From contig OU015533.1 in NCBI GenBank assembly GCA_907165065.1, positions 25,560,578 through 25,624,577 on the forward strand: 64,000 nucleotides of DNA. The letters run 5' to 3'. Shown here in pieces: positions 54,001-58,804 of the stretch. The stretch is from Caprimulgus europaeus. Taxonomy: Eukaryota > Chordata > Aves > Caprimulgiformes > Caprimulgidae. Positions within the stretch are counted from its first letter, which is position 1, and each line of letters begins with the position of its first letter. The notes beneath the pieces were generated by a model. It had not been told where the DNA came from. It searched no databases and worked only from the letters and a program-made list of their open reading frames with translations. A program made the translations under genes and the position numbers.

Positions 54001-54387
54001 TTAGCTTCCAAGAAAGCTCTATTAGGTGTTAACTGCTCAAATGTTCTTGCCTTATCATTTTATACTAACTATTCATTTGCACAGAACATTAAAAGGAGTA
54101 GTAATCACTGAGTAGCAGAAAGCTAAGAACAGACATGTTAGCAGTTGCTGCCTTACCTTAAGTACAGCTATAACAATACTGGCATCCCCAGCCTGAACAG
54201 CAACTGAACTGACTGTTGTTGTAGAAAGCTTCTGCTCTGAACTGGCTTCATTTGACATGGTTTCAAAATGGGACTTCATACATTAAAGTAGACTTGAAAT
54301 GCTCTTGCAAGGTCTGCTGCTCATTTCGGAAAGCAACAGAGTTGCTTGGATTCATTCAGTGAAACAGCTCAGCTAACACCGATTAGT
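1..54387 (-). CDS. CCDC141: CCDC141 (CAMDI) coiled-coil protein gene, N-terminal ~910 codons, 3' end beyond window
   Basis: Spliced gene on the minus strand. Coding exons 1 to 17 (54258 down to 2060) total 2,730 nt and join in one frame of 910 codons with no internal stop. I recognise the protein from the human sequence: similarity is collinear through every exon, for example [58 protein letters not shown] and [10 protein letters not shown]. The family is mostly alpha-helical, spectrin-like coiled coil, and this part is rich in Leu, Glu, Lys and Gln with hardly any Pro or Gly. Known role in mammals: it binds DISC1 and myosin II near the centrosome and supports migration of cortical and GnRH neurons; the gene is also linked to heart rate. 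The human protein is about 1,450-1,530 residues, so roughly the last third, with the Ig-like domain, is missing here because the window ends. Identification is firm; the exact species and the transcript ends are not known. Confidence 0.95.
57..2059 (-). other. CCDC141 intron interval with an unplaced exon
   Basis: The human protein has a further helical segment of roughly 70 residues between the parts encoded by exon 17 and by the exon at the left edge, and the phases require an exon of length 3n+1 here. I scanned the minus strand and found no clean match. The best lead is near 1683-1795: a strong pyrimidine tract ending CTTTCAG, an open frame including [17 protein letters not shown], and a GTAAGG donor, but its phases do not fit. 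Otherwise AT-rich sequence without repeats that I recognise. Confidence 0.5.
2060..2209 (-). CDS. CCDC141: CCDC141 coding exon 17
   Basis: 150 nt, phase 0 on both sides, residues 861-910, [20 protein letters not shown] to [10 protein letters not shown]. Acceptor CCGGTTTAG|AATTGC, donor [20 protein letters not shown] and [10 protein letters not shown] match human NVSAKNLQQQL and KAEEYGRTLS. This is the last exon I can place with confidence. The next exon must begin in phase 0. Confidence 0.94.
2210..3257 (-). other. CCDC141 intron 16
   Basis: 1,048 nt, AT-rich, with good GTGAGT and TTTAG ends. I see no repeat element, RNA gene or open frame of note. Confidence 0.85.
3258..3437 (-). CDS. CCDC141: CCDC141 coding exon 16
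   Basis: 180 nt, phase 0 on both sides, residues 801-860, [20 protein letters not shown] to [15 protein letters not shown]. Acceptor ATATCCCAG|CTGGAA, donor [23 protein letters not shown] and [10 protein letters not shown] match human SQEKQARVDHLHRL and LGVDIISSVQ. Confidence 0.94.
3438..3745 (-). other. CCDC141 intron 15, short, with a G/C homopolymer run
   Basis: 308 nt, the shortest intron found in this gene. Around 3651-3669 the plus strand is nearly all G (six G, one C, ten G). The transcript therefore carries a C-run about 80 nt after the donor, and the template-opposite strand could form a G-quadruplex. Confidence 0.85.
3746..3934 (-). CDS. CCDC141: CCDC141 coding exon 15
   Basis: 189 nt, phase 0 on both sides, residues 738-800, [20 protein letters not shown] to [10 protein letters not shown]. 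Acceptor TTTTTTGCTAG|CAACTG, donor [21 protein letters not shown] corresponds to human SQQLKDLIHFHQ. A CR1 element begins about 40 nt upstream of the acceptor. Exon 16 follows after only 308 nt. Confidence 0.93.
3935..5518 (-). other. CCDC141 intron 14
   Basis: Two thirds of this 1,584-nt intron is a CR1 LINE (3975-4965), antisense to the gene. The remaining 5' part, 4966-5518, is unremarkable AT-rich sequence. Confidence 0.85.
3975..4965 (+). mobile_element. CR1 LINE fragment, 5'-truncated, with end of the reverse transcriptase ORF
   Basis: About 990 bp on the plus strand. It starts inside ORF2 at the conserved [20 protein letters not shown] block and carries the catalytic FADDTKL motif. 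It continues through [15 protein letters not shown] and then, after one frame change near 4510, [20 protein letters not shown] to the ORF end at about 4875. The 3' tail ends CATTCTATGATTCTATGA, the hallmark of CR1. The single frameshift and good match to consensus suggest a moderately young insertion. CR1 is the main LINE of birds. It is dead: the endonuclease and most of the reverse transcriptase are missing. Confidence 0.95.
5519..5644 (-). CDS. CCDC141: CCDC141 coding exon 14
   Basis: 126 nt, phase 0 on both sides, residues 696-737. [20 protein letters not shown] is the core, and the exon ends LNQMKPQYQ. Acceptor CCTTTTAG|ACTACC, donor CAG|GTGAGA. An overlapping longer open frame on the same strand is in another frame and is not used. 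The match to human LKLLQEAL, ALDLGGSL and MKPQFQ fixes the frame. Confidence 0.93.
5645..6428 (-). other. CCDC141 intron 13
   Basis: 784 nt. It contains a run of 20 or more T near 5731 (A in the transcript) and an A-run near 6108. No element recognised. Confidence 0.8.
6429..6608 (-). CDS. CCDC141: CCDC141 coding exon 13
   Basis: 180 nt, phase 0 on both sides, residues 636-695, [20 protein letters not shown] to [16 protein letters not shown]. Acceptor TTGCCAG|GCAAAT, donor ATT|GTAAGT. The end matches the human SKPGKQQWAAFKEQL. Two tryptophans (LWAFW) sit mid-helix, as expected for a buried core position of a helical bundle. Confidence 0.94.
6609..7894 (-). other. CCDC141 intron 12
   Basis: 1,286 nt with a GTGAGT donor. 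I see no repeat or RNA gene. Confidence 0.8.
7895..8071 (-). CDS. CCDC141: CCDC141 coding exon 12
   Basis: 177 nt, phase 0 on both sides, residues 577-635, [20 protein letters not shown] to CNFLNLVTV. Acceptor TTCTGTAG|GTGAAT, donor GTG|GTGAGT. SLKEFYETE and LEFLNLI in the human protein correspond to NLKEFYKSE and CNFLNLV here. Confidence 0.94.
8072..9138 (-). other. CCDC141 intron 11
   Basis: 1,067 nt, strongly AT-rich, with a short ATAT-rich, imperfectly repeated stretch near 8700-8760 (AAATATCTATAT repeated). Nothing else seen. Confidence 0.8.
9139..9336 (-). CDS. CCDC141: CCDC141 coding exon 11
   Basis: 198 nt, phase 0 on both sides, residues 511-576. [16 protein letters not shown] opens it and [16 protein letters not shown] closes it. 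Acceptor TCCTCAAAG|GAAATT, donor GAG|GTACAG. The middle ([20 protein letters not shown]) is the least conserved part relative to my memory of the human protein, and it carries one of the rare prolines of the region. Confidence 0.94.
9337..11199 (-). other. CCDC141 intron 10
   Basis: 1,863 nt. It contains a 23-bp tandem duplication at 10388-10433 and a T-run near 10785. No LINE or LTR recognised. Confidence 0.8.
10388..10433. repeat. 23-bp tandem duplication, two perfect copies
   Basis: Two identical adjacent copies of a 23-bp unit beginning AAACACTGTACAGATCC. The perfect identity suggests a recent duplication, possibly polymorphic in length. Confidence 0.9.
11200..11319 (-). CDS. CCDC141: CCDC141 coding exon 10
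   Basis: 120 nt, phase 0 on both sides, residues 471-510, [20 protein letters not shown] then [20 protein letters not shown]. It has no ATG-started open frame of its own. Alignment to the human segment (SIQKISPVLSNAMDVGSTRS, then ESEKILNKYLEL) fixes it. Donor AAG|GTAAAA. The acceptor CAAATAAAG|GTATCG has almost no pyrimidine tract, so the exon may be included less efficiently. Confidence 0.92.
11320..13129 (-). other. CCDC141 intron 9
   Basis: 1,810 nt of AT-rich sequence. No repeat element, RNA gene or credible open frame recognised. Confidence 0.75.
13130..13271 (-). CDS. CCDC141: CCDC141 coding exon 9
   Basis: 142 nt. It completes codon 423 and encodes residues 424-470, [19 protein letters not shown] to LEDHLNK. 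Acceptor CATTTTAG|CTCTTG, donor [29 protein letters not shown] matches the human stretch LTEQCSAHKEYALKKQQLTA. It is strongly helical and basic in its first half. Confidence 0.94.
13600..13672 (+). mobile_element. CR1 LINE remnant, short
   Basis: The segment GAAGAAATTTTTCACTGTGA, followed by a version of the CR1 block encoding a [11 protein letters not shown]-like sequence, matches the 3' part of CR1. Both the ORF start and the 3' tail are absent, so this is an internal scrap. Confidence 0.8.
15375..15915 (+). mobile_element. CR1 LINE remnant, old and diverged
   Basis: The order of CR1 3' blocks can be followed: CCAGTTTGAGTCCCCACAGT, then AAGATGGTTGGAGGCTGGAG, ACAGGTTACCCAGAGAAGCT, TTTGAGCAGGGGATTG and a decayed terminal ATTCCATGA. 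Many substitutions and small deletions suggest an older CR1 subfamily than the copy at 3975. The left boundary is approximate. Confidence 0.8.
17666..17838 (-). CDS. CCDC141: CCDC141 coding exon 8
   Basis: 173 nt, residues 366-422 plus two bases of codon 423. It begins [19 protein letters not shown] and includes [19 protein letters not shown]. Acceptor TTTTGCAG|GTACTT after an extended T-rich tract; donor CACAG|GTATTC. The split codon AG|C (Ser) is completed by exon 9, giving DSHSSWVTGI against human DSCSSQVSGI. Confidence 0.93.
18265..18312 (-). mobile_element. CR1 LINE 3' tip
   Basis: Only about 48 bp: TCATAGAATCACAGAATGG followed by TTTGGAAGGGTCCTTAAAGA, the reverse complement of the CR1 3' end. 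Confidence 0.75.
20926..21090 (-). mobile_element. CR1 LINE 3' fragment
   Basis: About 165 bp of the CR1 3' end in reverse orientation: the tail TCATAGAATCATAGAATGG, then TGCTCAAAGCCTTATCCAAC, the block GGGGGCATCCACAACTTCTC and TTTCACAGTGAAGAATTC. Good similarity to the copies at 39805 and 41106. Confidence 0.92.
23678..23872 (-). CDS. CCDC141: CCDC141 coding exon 7
   Basis: 195 nt, phase 0 on both sides, residues 301-365. It runs [20 protein letters not shown] through [14 protein letters not shown] to [10 protein letters not shown]. The acceptor is TTTTAG|GAATGG. The donor needed to keep frame with exon 8 is AAG|GTTGGT, which is a poor match to consensus. Four bases downstream, G|GTAAGA is a much better donor but breaks the frame if it is joined to the exon 8 start chosen here. 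Confidence 0.9.
23873..28343 (-). other. CCDC141 intron 6
   Basis: 4,471 nt with a three-copy 29-bp minisatellite at 27403-27489. No transposon recognised. The 88-codon open frame near 24792 shows no family features. Confidence 0.8.
27403..27489. repeat. 29-bp minisatellite, three copies
   Basis: Three head-to-tail copies of a 29-bp unit beginning CAACCCTGAAGCAGTTAACT. They differ only at the last base (T, C, C). A fourth unit starts (CAAC) and then diverges. The near identity points to recent expansion and likely copy-number variation. Confidence 0.95.
28344..28463 (-). CDS. CCDC141: CCDC141 coding exon 6
   Basis: 120 nt, phase 0 on both sides, residues 261-300, from [13 protein letters not shown] to LEEMEVKVK. 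It has no ATG-started open frame of its own, so I found it by looking for the segment that follows ENQ in the family. Acceptor TTTTAG|GTAACA, donor [22 protein letters not shown] aligns with the human segment QSLGSSLSDNED. Confidence 0.93.
28464..30252 (-). other. CCDC141 intron 5
   Basis: 1,789 nt. It has a short interrupted CA repeat near 29130-29155 and a TCTAA-type short repeat near 29328. Nothing else recognised. Confidence 0.8.
30253..30506 (-). CDS. CCDC141: CCDC141 coding exon 5
   Basis: 254 nt, the largest exon found here. It completes codon 176 and encodes residues 177-260. It contains [35 protein letters not shown] and the basic stretch [16 protein letters not shown], and ends HQQENQ. 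Acceptor TTACAG|AGCTTT, donor CAG|GTAAGA. A plus-strand open frame over the same bases is only its shadow. Confidence 0.95.
30507..33202 (-). other. CCDC141 intron 4
   Basis: 2,696 nt. Slightly less AT-rich patches near 31140-31540 and 32500-32750 hold open frames of up to 130 codons. These show no motif, family similarity or splice-site support, and I treat them as chance. Confidence 0.75.
33203..33311 (-). CDS. CCDC141: CCDC141 coding exon 4
   Basis: 109 nt, residues 140-175 plus the first base of codon 176. It starts [19 protein letters not shown] and ends QQEHHTK. Acceptor TGCAG|TTTGCT, donor AAAG|GTACAA. It leaves phase 1, and the split codon G|AG (Glu) is completed by exon 5, which agrees with the human sequence (HHTK then ELLE). 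Confidence 0.93.
33312..35461 (-). other. CCDC141 intron 3
   Basis: 2,150 nt of AT-rich sequence. A 128-codon plus-strand open frame (34111-34497) is rich in Phe, Leu, Ile and Ser and looks like translated AT-rich intron. No repeats recognised. Confidence 0.75.
35462..35653 (-). CDS. CCDC141: CCDC141 coding exon 3
   Basis: 192 nt, phase 0 on both sides, residues 76-139. It runs from [20 protein letters not shown] through [13 protein letters not shown] to [10 protein letters not shown]. The acceptor is a long interrupted pyrimidine tract ending CTCAG|GCT; the donor is GAG|GTTTGT, a weaker donor than most in this gene. The helix is amphipathic and charged, with a Trp in each half (QVW, DAW), as is common in spectrin-like bundles. 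Confidence 0.95.
36024..36194 (+). mobile_element. CR1 LINE 3' fragment, different subfamily
   Basis: About 170 bp in sense orientation: TTGGAACAGGCTACCCAGGG, CATCCCTGGAGGTATTTAAA, GTAGATGTGGTACTTGGG, then TTTTCCAACCAAACTATTCT and ATGAT. The GTAGATGTGG block is typical of a CR1 subfamily distinct from the copies at 3975 and 41106. Confidence 0.88.
39805..39962 (-). mobile_element. CR1 LINE 3' fragment
   Basis: About 158 bp, minus strand. GAATCATAGAATCATAGAAT tail, AAGGACTTTAAAGATCATCT, CCCCCTGCCATGAGCAG, then the GGGAGGGGGCATCCAC block where it stops abruptly. The tail still has tandem ATCATAGA units, suggesting a comparatively recent insertion. Confidence 0.93.
41106..41913 (-). mobile_element. 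CR1 LINE fragment, 5'-truncated, with C-terminal ORF2 coding remnants
   Basis: About 808 bp, minus strand. The open part reads [19 protein letters not shown], then [20 protein letters not shown] and [17 protein letters not shown] before frame loss. This is the same region as in the copy at 3975. It ends upstream at the block encoding [12 protein letters not shown]-like sequence and lacks the FADD motif. Dead element. Confidence 0.94.
43330..43950 (-). mobile_element. Avian endogenous retrovirus LTR, probably solo, copy 1
   Basis: About 620 bp sharing order and sequence with the copy at 57510-58145: GGGGAGAGAATTGG, an AATAATAATG-rich tract, GAGTGATACACAGTGCAATT, CTCACCACC, then AACATGACGTTACATGATAT. 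I know this LTR type from bird genomes, where its transcriptional sense would be the minus strand here. No internal retroviral genes flank it. The pentamer CATGT occurs at both edges (43328-43332 and 43951-43955), as expected for a 5-bp target duplication, although the terminal TG/CA is decayed. It contains a 15-bp tandem duplication at 43747-43776. Confidence 0.8.
45144..45372 (-). mobile_element. CR1 LINE 3' remnant, old
   Basis: Diverged reverse-complement CR1 3' end: CAGAATCACAGAATAGGTTG, AACCCCTTGCTCAAGTTACT, CACAACCTGTTCCAAAATTT, then a T-run and TAATATCTAATGG. Heavy substitution indicates an old subfamily. The upstream boundary is approximate. Confidence 0.78.
52374..52496 (-). CDS. 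CCDC141: CCDC141 coding exon 2
   Basis: 123 nt, phase 0 on both sides, residues 35-75. It begins [12 protein letters not shown] and ends HEFLLAKLK. Acceptor CACAG|TGTGGA, donor AAG|GTAAGA. The segment [20 protein letters not shown] is almost identical to the human protein as I remember it. This is the start of the first helical region. It is isolated: 1.7 kb from the start-codon exon and 16.7 kb from exon 3. Confidence 0.95.
52497..54156 (-). other. CCDC141 first coding-exon intron
   Basis: 1,660 nt. It includes a G-rich run near 52831-52844. An 87-codon plus-strand open frame near 53398 begins with GTG, not ATG, and has no recognisable content. No transposon identified with confidence. Confidence 0.75.
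54157..54387 (-). CDS. CCDC141: CCDC141 exon with start codon (coding 54157-54258) and 129 nt of 5' UTR
   Basis: The coding part gives residues 1-34, from [10 protein letters not shown] to IVIAVLK, ending AAG|GTAAGG in phase 0. I chose the ATG at 54258 because its context (GAAACCATGT) is good, with A at -3, and because the human protein starts at the equivalent place. An in-frame ATG seven codons upstream (54279) has T at -3 and would add MKSHFET. On the 5' side, a long pyrimidine tract ending TTTTGGCAG meets the exon at 54387. This exon is therefore probably not the first, and an untranslated exon should lie further right. A six-codon upstream ORF (54283-54263) ends four bases before the main ATG. 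Confidence 0.9.
54263..54283 (-). promoter_or_regulatory. Short upstream ORF in CCDC141 5' UTR
   Basis: ATG at 54283 opens six codons (MYEVPF) followed by TGA, which ends four bases before the main ATG. It lies within the predicted leader. Such uORFs can lower initiation at the main start or allow reinitiation; nothing here shows that it is used. Confidence 0.4.
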
Positions 54388-57300
54388 CTGCCAAAAGGAA
54401 AGAACAGGAGGTTAAAAATAGACAACTCCATTGAGTTTATCATTCTTGAGAGAGATTTGACACACCCCTAGTTTGGTAGCATTAAGCTGCCTTTTCTTTT
54501 TTGTCACCATCTGAAGTGTGAAGGGCTTCTTCCATGAACATCACCTGACACTGGCTAACCAAACAAAAAAAAAATTCTCAAAACAGCTAGGAAAACTTTT
54601 GCTATTGAGTCTATACAGACAAACCTGGCGTTTTGATGTTGCAAAACACGCAGCTATACAACCTACATGTTCACATTCTACAAGTAAAATATTTTCTCAT
54701 TTACTAGTTACTGAATATATTTGGTCAACATAATTCTTCCACTGAGTCAAGTATTTAAACAGGAAGAAAATGTGTATACAAGTCAGATGCTGAATCAAAA
54801 CAGGCAGGGGATTTTCAATCCAAAAATATTTAAAAGCATAGTGACTGTAACAACCAGAAAAGGAAACCAAGTACTTTGTGTGAATTCTTAAGGAGCATTT
54901 TATTCCTGCCTAAGATGAAGAAGATTTACCTGCTTTTCAATTTAAATGTAAATTGTTTCTATAGTCTTCATTTTGTTCTAAATGAGCATAAGACCTCTAT
55001 AATAATTGTTTAAACTGCACTTAGGGTTTTTTTTTTTTATTCAGTGCAGGGAAATTAATACACACATTTAAAGCACATTATTGGTTTGGCACATTAGTTC
55101 TATTGCCAGAAGCCTAGAGCATGCCACAGTAGCCTACAGTATGAGACAGCAGCTGCTAGGTTTCCTTCCACAGAACAGCTGAGAAAGTGACACTGGTGTT
55201 TAGCTTTGCAGGTCACACTGGAAACACAAGAAACTACATGAATAACCCTCCTCTAAGCATCTGCATGCTTGCGTTGTTTAAAAATATGTAACATTTAGAT
55301 TTATTTTTATATACAATAGATTTGCCAGTTGCAAACTAGAACAGACACATCTGCAATGAAACCAAGATCTGGAAGCAAATTTTAAAATATTTGAGACTAG
55401 AAGAAACTCAGGGTAGTTACAGGGAATTTAAACAGATATGTCAGATTGTTTGTTTGTTTGTTTGTTTTGTTCATTCCCCCCTCCCCAACTGTTGTCAGAG
55501 TACAATCTTAATCTGATCACTATTTTCAAATCATGAGTTTCAAATGGGTTATCCTGAAGTATGTTGTAGTGGTTTGTGCTGAACTAAATGGGCATGGAAA
55601 AACAAAACAACAATTTTCCTATCCCTTGTGCAAAAACAGAACCATGAACCCTCAAGCTGCCAACAAGGGAACAAATATCACAGTTTTCCAAAACTCCTTG
55701 TAACACTTGTGAGAGGCCCAGGGACCCCTGCTACTGAAACATGATATAGATATTCATGAGACTCAAGTGGGCATTCACATAATAGGTATGGCAGTATGAA
55801 ATGTTTTCAAATTTAATAGCCTCACAAAATCTGGAGGGTAAAAGTCCTGAAGAAAACCTTGAAACTGAAACAGAGAGAGTGCCCTGTTATGGTTTGAATA
55901 GAAGATAGATCAATTGTACAAAACTTGCTAAATACTCAAGATTTAAAAAAAGAAATCCAGAAAGCAAGCAACTTTGGATTTTTCACCCTGCAGGAAGGAC
56001 TGAGAACAGGACTCAACTGCTAGAAAAACTAATTGGAAAAAAGCAGCCTGATCTCTTGCTAGTCTTATAAAAGGAGTTACAAATCAATTGCGGTACTATG
56101 TCAAAGTGTGTCCTTGAGTTTGTTCTCTCAGAAGCACATTTTAAGTGTACCTTTTCATGGCACAAGTTGGACCAATCCATCATTTGACTAGGGTAGCCAG
56201 ACATAAGAGCTGTTTTTCACTCAGGTTAAATGAGGAATCATTTTTCATAGTGCTGACAGCTGGAAATTATGGAAAAACACCACACTGAAGTTGACCATAA
56301 GCAAGTTTGGGAGCAGCTGAGTAAAGTGATTCAAAATATCTGATAACAAATGCATGGATATTGTATTTATTTGCCTTATGCTAAGCCTACAAGACAGAAA
56401 CAGGGAAAAATCCAAGTAGCAGGGAGCAAAAAGGCAGCAAGGAATCAGAAAATAACTTATTGCAAAACCCCGGGCAAAAAAGCTGAGGATTTTGGCATTG
56501 CATGATGATCCATTTCAGCTGTGTCCAGGGAAACAAAATTTAACATGAATGCCTTTCTCAGTCTTGTTTACTTACCAACCTGTCACTTGTCCCTCTGTCT
56601 GAAACAAACAAAAATCCTGCTAGAAGCCAGAAACAATCTGTGTCAGTGGAGAGAAATATTTTCCCTTTACTACTGCTATGTGAAAGACAACAGTAAGAAT
56701 GACAAGAGGAAACTAACATTCACTAGCTGTCCACAATAAACAATGAAACTGAAAAATATTAACAAAGGAATCAATCTCAGGAAAAACAGAAAAAAATATT
56801 AAGTCTCTTCAGTGTAAATAATGCCAGGTATTATCTGTAACAACTGTATGTAAAAAGAATTTCAGTGGTAAACATGACAAAACGAATTTCATTTTCAACA
56901 TGGATTGTGTCTTATCAGCAGCTTTTTCTCATGTGTAGCAACAGAAGTGCACTAATCACAGTTTTGAAAGTTACACACAGGAAAAGGGCCTATATTTCTT
57001 GGAGATAACCTAGTTTTTGTTCAGAGCTTTCGAGCTGCCAGTGCACTACAAAAATGCCTCTGGGAGAGACAAAGTTCACTCCCTGCAGCCTCAAAGACAT
57101 GAGGTCCTTTACTTTGGTTTGTAAATGTAACAGGTGTCCTTTCCTTTTCTTTCCTTCTCTCACACCTGGGAGACCAGGCATACACAGCAAGGGAGGGAAG
57201 GAGAACAAGGGAAGGAAGCATCCCTCAAACTGACGGGTTTTGTGTGGCTTGGAAAAAGGTACATAAACACTGCTTCCCACTGGCAGCTCCACCTGAATGA

Positions 57301-57509
57301 GGAGCAAAGATGTTAAACCTCTCCAAGTCTGTGGTTGCTGCTTTTTGCTGGCTCCTGCCATCTTCCTTTTGAGTAGGCACCATTTTCAGGTATTGTCAGG
57401 AATGGTGGCAGGACAGCATGAAAGCAAGCAGTCTGCAAGTCTCCCCAGGTTCATAAAGAGGGGACTGTGCAGCCATGGAGGTCACATACAAGGGTGGGAG
57501 TTGAACAGA
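54388..57509. other. Upstream sequence, probable CCDC141 5' UTR intron
   Basis: 3.1 kb to the right of the start-codon exon. It carries a TTTG microsatellite near 55447-55470. From about 57000 the sequence becomes less AT-rich, with overlapping short open frames on both strands that show no protein features. If the candidate exon at 58487 is real, all of this is intron. Confidence 0.6.
55447..55470. repeat. TTTG microsatellite
   Basis: About five to six TTTG units, followed by T- and C-rich sequence. Short; of possible use only as a marker. Confidence 0.8.
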
Positions 57510-58145
57510 TGTGGTGGTCTGGGTGGATTCACCCCTTTGGCTTGCAGCCAAAACACAGCTTGCTCTCTCACCCTCCCCCTCCCTCGCCCTGGGAGTAGGG
57601 GAGAGAATTGGAAAGAAAGGGGCAAGGAAACTCACAGGTTGCGATGAAAACTACTTATTAATTAAAATAAAATGATAATGATAACAACAGTGATAACAGA
57701 ATATACCAATGAGTGATACACAGTGCAATTACTCACCACCCACTGACTGATGCCCGGCCTGTGCCAGCCAGCGATCCCGGAGCACAGACAGTTCTGAAAC
57801 TGAAATCCCGGAAGAACGAGCCCAAGTGATCCCCGAGAGAATATCCCCGTCTTCCGGCCAGCCCTGGTTAATGTACTGACATGATGTGATATGATATGGA
57901 ATATTTAATTGGCACATCCAAATGCCAGTTTGGTTTTGCTGTTCACTGCACTTCTCCCTCCCAGTCCTGATGCAGCTGTGAACCAGCCAAACATGGTGGC
58001 CTTGAGCTCCAGCAGCAGCTGATGACATTAGTACTGTTATCAATGTTCCTCTCATAACAAGTTCTACACTGAAACATTGAAACTAAAATACAGATATTCT
58101 AATTACCAAAAAGAAAATTAACTCTATGCTAGCAAAACCAGGACA
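57510..58145 (-). mobile_element. Avian endogenous retrovirus solo LTR, copy 2
   Basis: 636 bp from TG (57510) to CA (58145). On the minus strand it begins TGTCCTGGTTTTGCTAGCAT and ends CACCACA, matching the LTR type of copy 1. Flanking pentamers ACAGA and GCAGA differ at one base, consistent with a 5-bp target-site duplication, and no internal retroviral sequence follows on either side, so this is a solo LTR. In its own sense it has the same orientation as CCDC141, and it lies between the candidate untranslated exon and the start-codon exon. Open frames within it are chance. Confidence 0.87.
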
Positions 58146-58486
58146 GCAGATGGTAGGTATTTCTCCTGCAAGAGGCTCCTCTCTACCTTACACTGGTTGT
58201 ATAAGTTTCTAGGATGACAAACCGGTTGAAATCCTAACCAAGTTTTGTCATTCCCAAAAACAAAACCAAGTATGATAAATCCATCCCGGCAGCACTAGCT
58301 GTCAGGGAAGAAAGGTGGGAAACAGAGACACCTCCTCCCAGGGGTCAAAAAGTACATGAATGGTATGTGGGGAACAGTAACTTGTGATCCCATCTCTTTC
58401 TTCACACTTCATTAGAAAGTAGTGTTCCTTGCAGAGAACCATTCTGTGAGAGCTGCCAGAAAACAGAAGGAAACTGAGGCACTTAC
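58146..58486. other. Spacer between solo LTR and candidate untranslated exon
   Basis: 341 bp. Apart from the strong GTAAGTG donor at its right edge, I see no feature. Confidence 0.6.
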
Positions 58487-58804
58487 CTTTTTCCTGAGGG
58501 CCGAAGAGGCAGGACAAGCAGAGGCCAGGCACAAACTGACTTTCTGGCACCCCCAGGCAGAGCAGGGAACAGCACAAGCTGCTCCACAGCCCTCAGGAGG
58601 GCTGTGAGATCTGGACAAAGGCCACAGCCGAGGGAAGTCTGTCCTCCCACCGTCCCCGGACCACCCAGGGGCAAAGGGCAGCCCAGCCCGGCCTCACTCC
58701 CCTCATGACACCGAGGAGTTTCTGCTGCCAAAGTTGCAGAGACAGGGCAGGGGCACTGAGAGGGAAAGAAACTCCCTCCACTCCAAAAACAAGGTTGTTA
58801 CTAC
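58487..58804 (-). other. Candidate untranslated exon (CCDC141 leader or lncRNA)
   Basis: 318 bp, clearly more GC-rich than its surroundings. On the minus strand it is bounded by a near-ideal acceptor (CTCCCTCTTGCAG|GTAG) and a near-ideal donor (AAAAAG|GTAAGTG). The start-codon exon at 54387 has its own strong acceptor and needs an upstream partner, and this segment is the best candidate on the same strand. It has no long ATG-started frame joining CCDC141. It could instead be the first exon with a start site inside, part of a non-coding RNA, or not be used at all. No known family recognised. Confidence 0.4.

Noticed and set aside
57297-57647. 116-codon plus-strand frame and its antisense partner
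   Set aside because: They run into the solo LTR and have no protein features.
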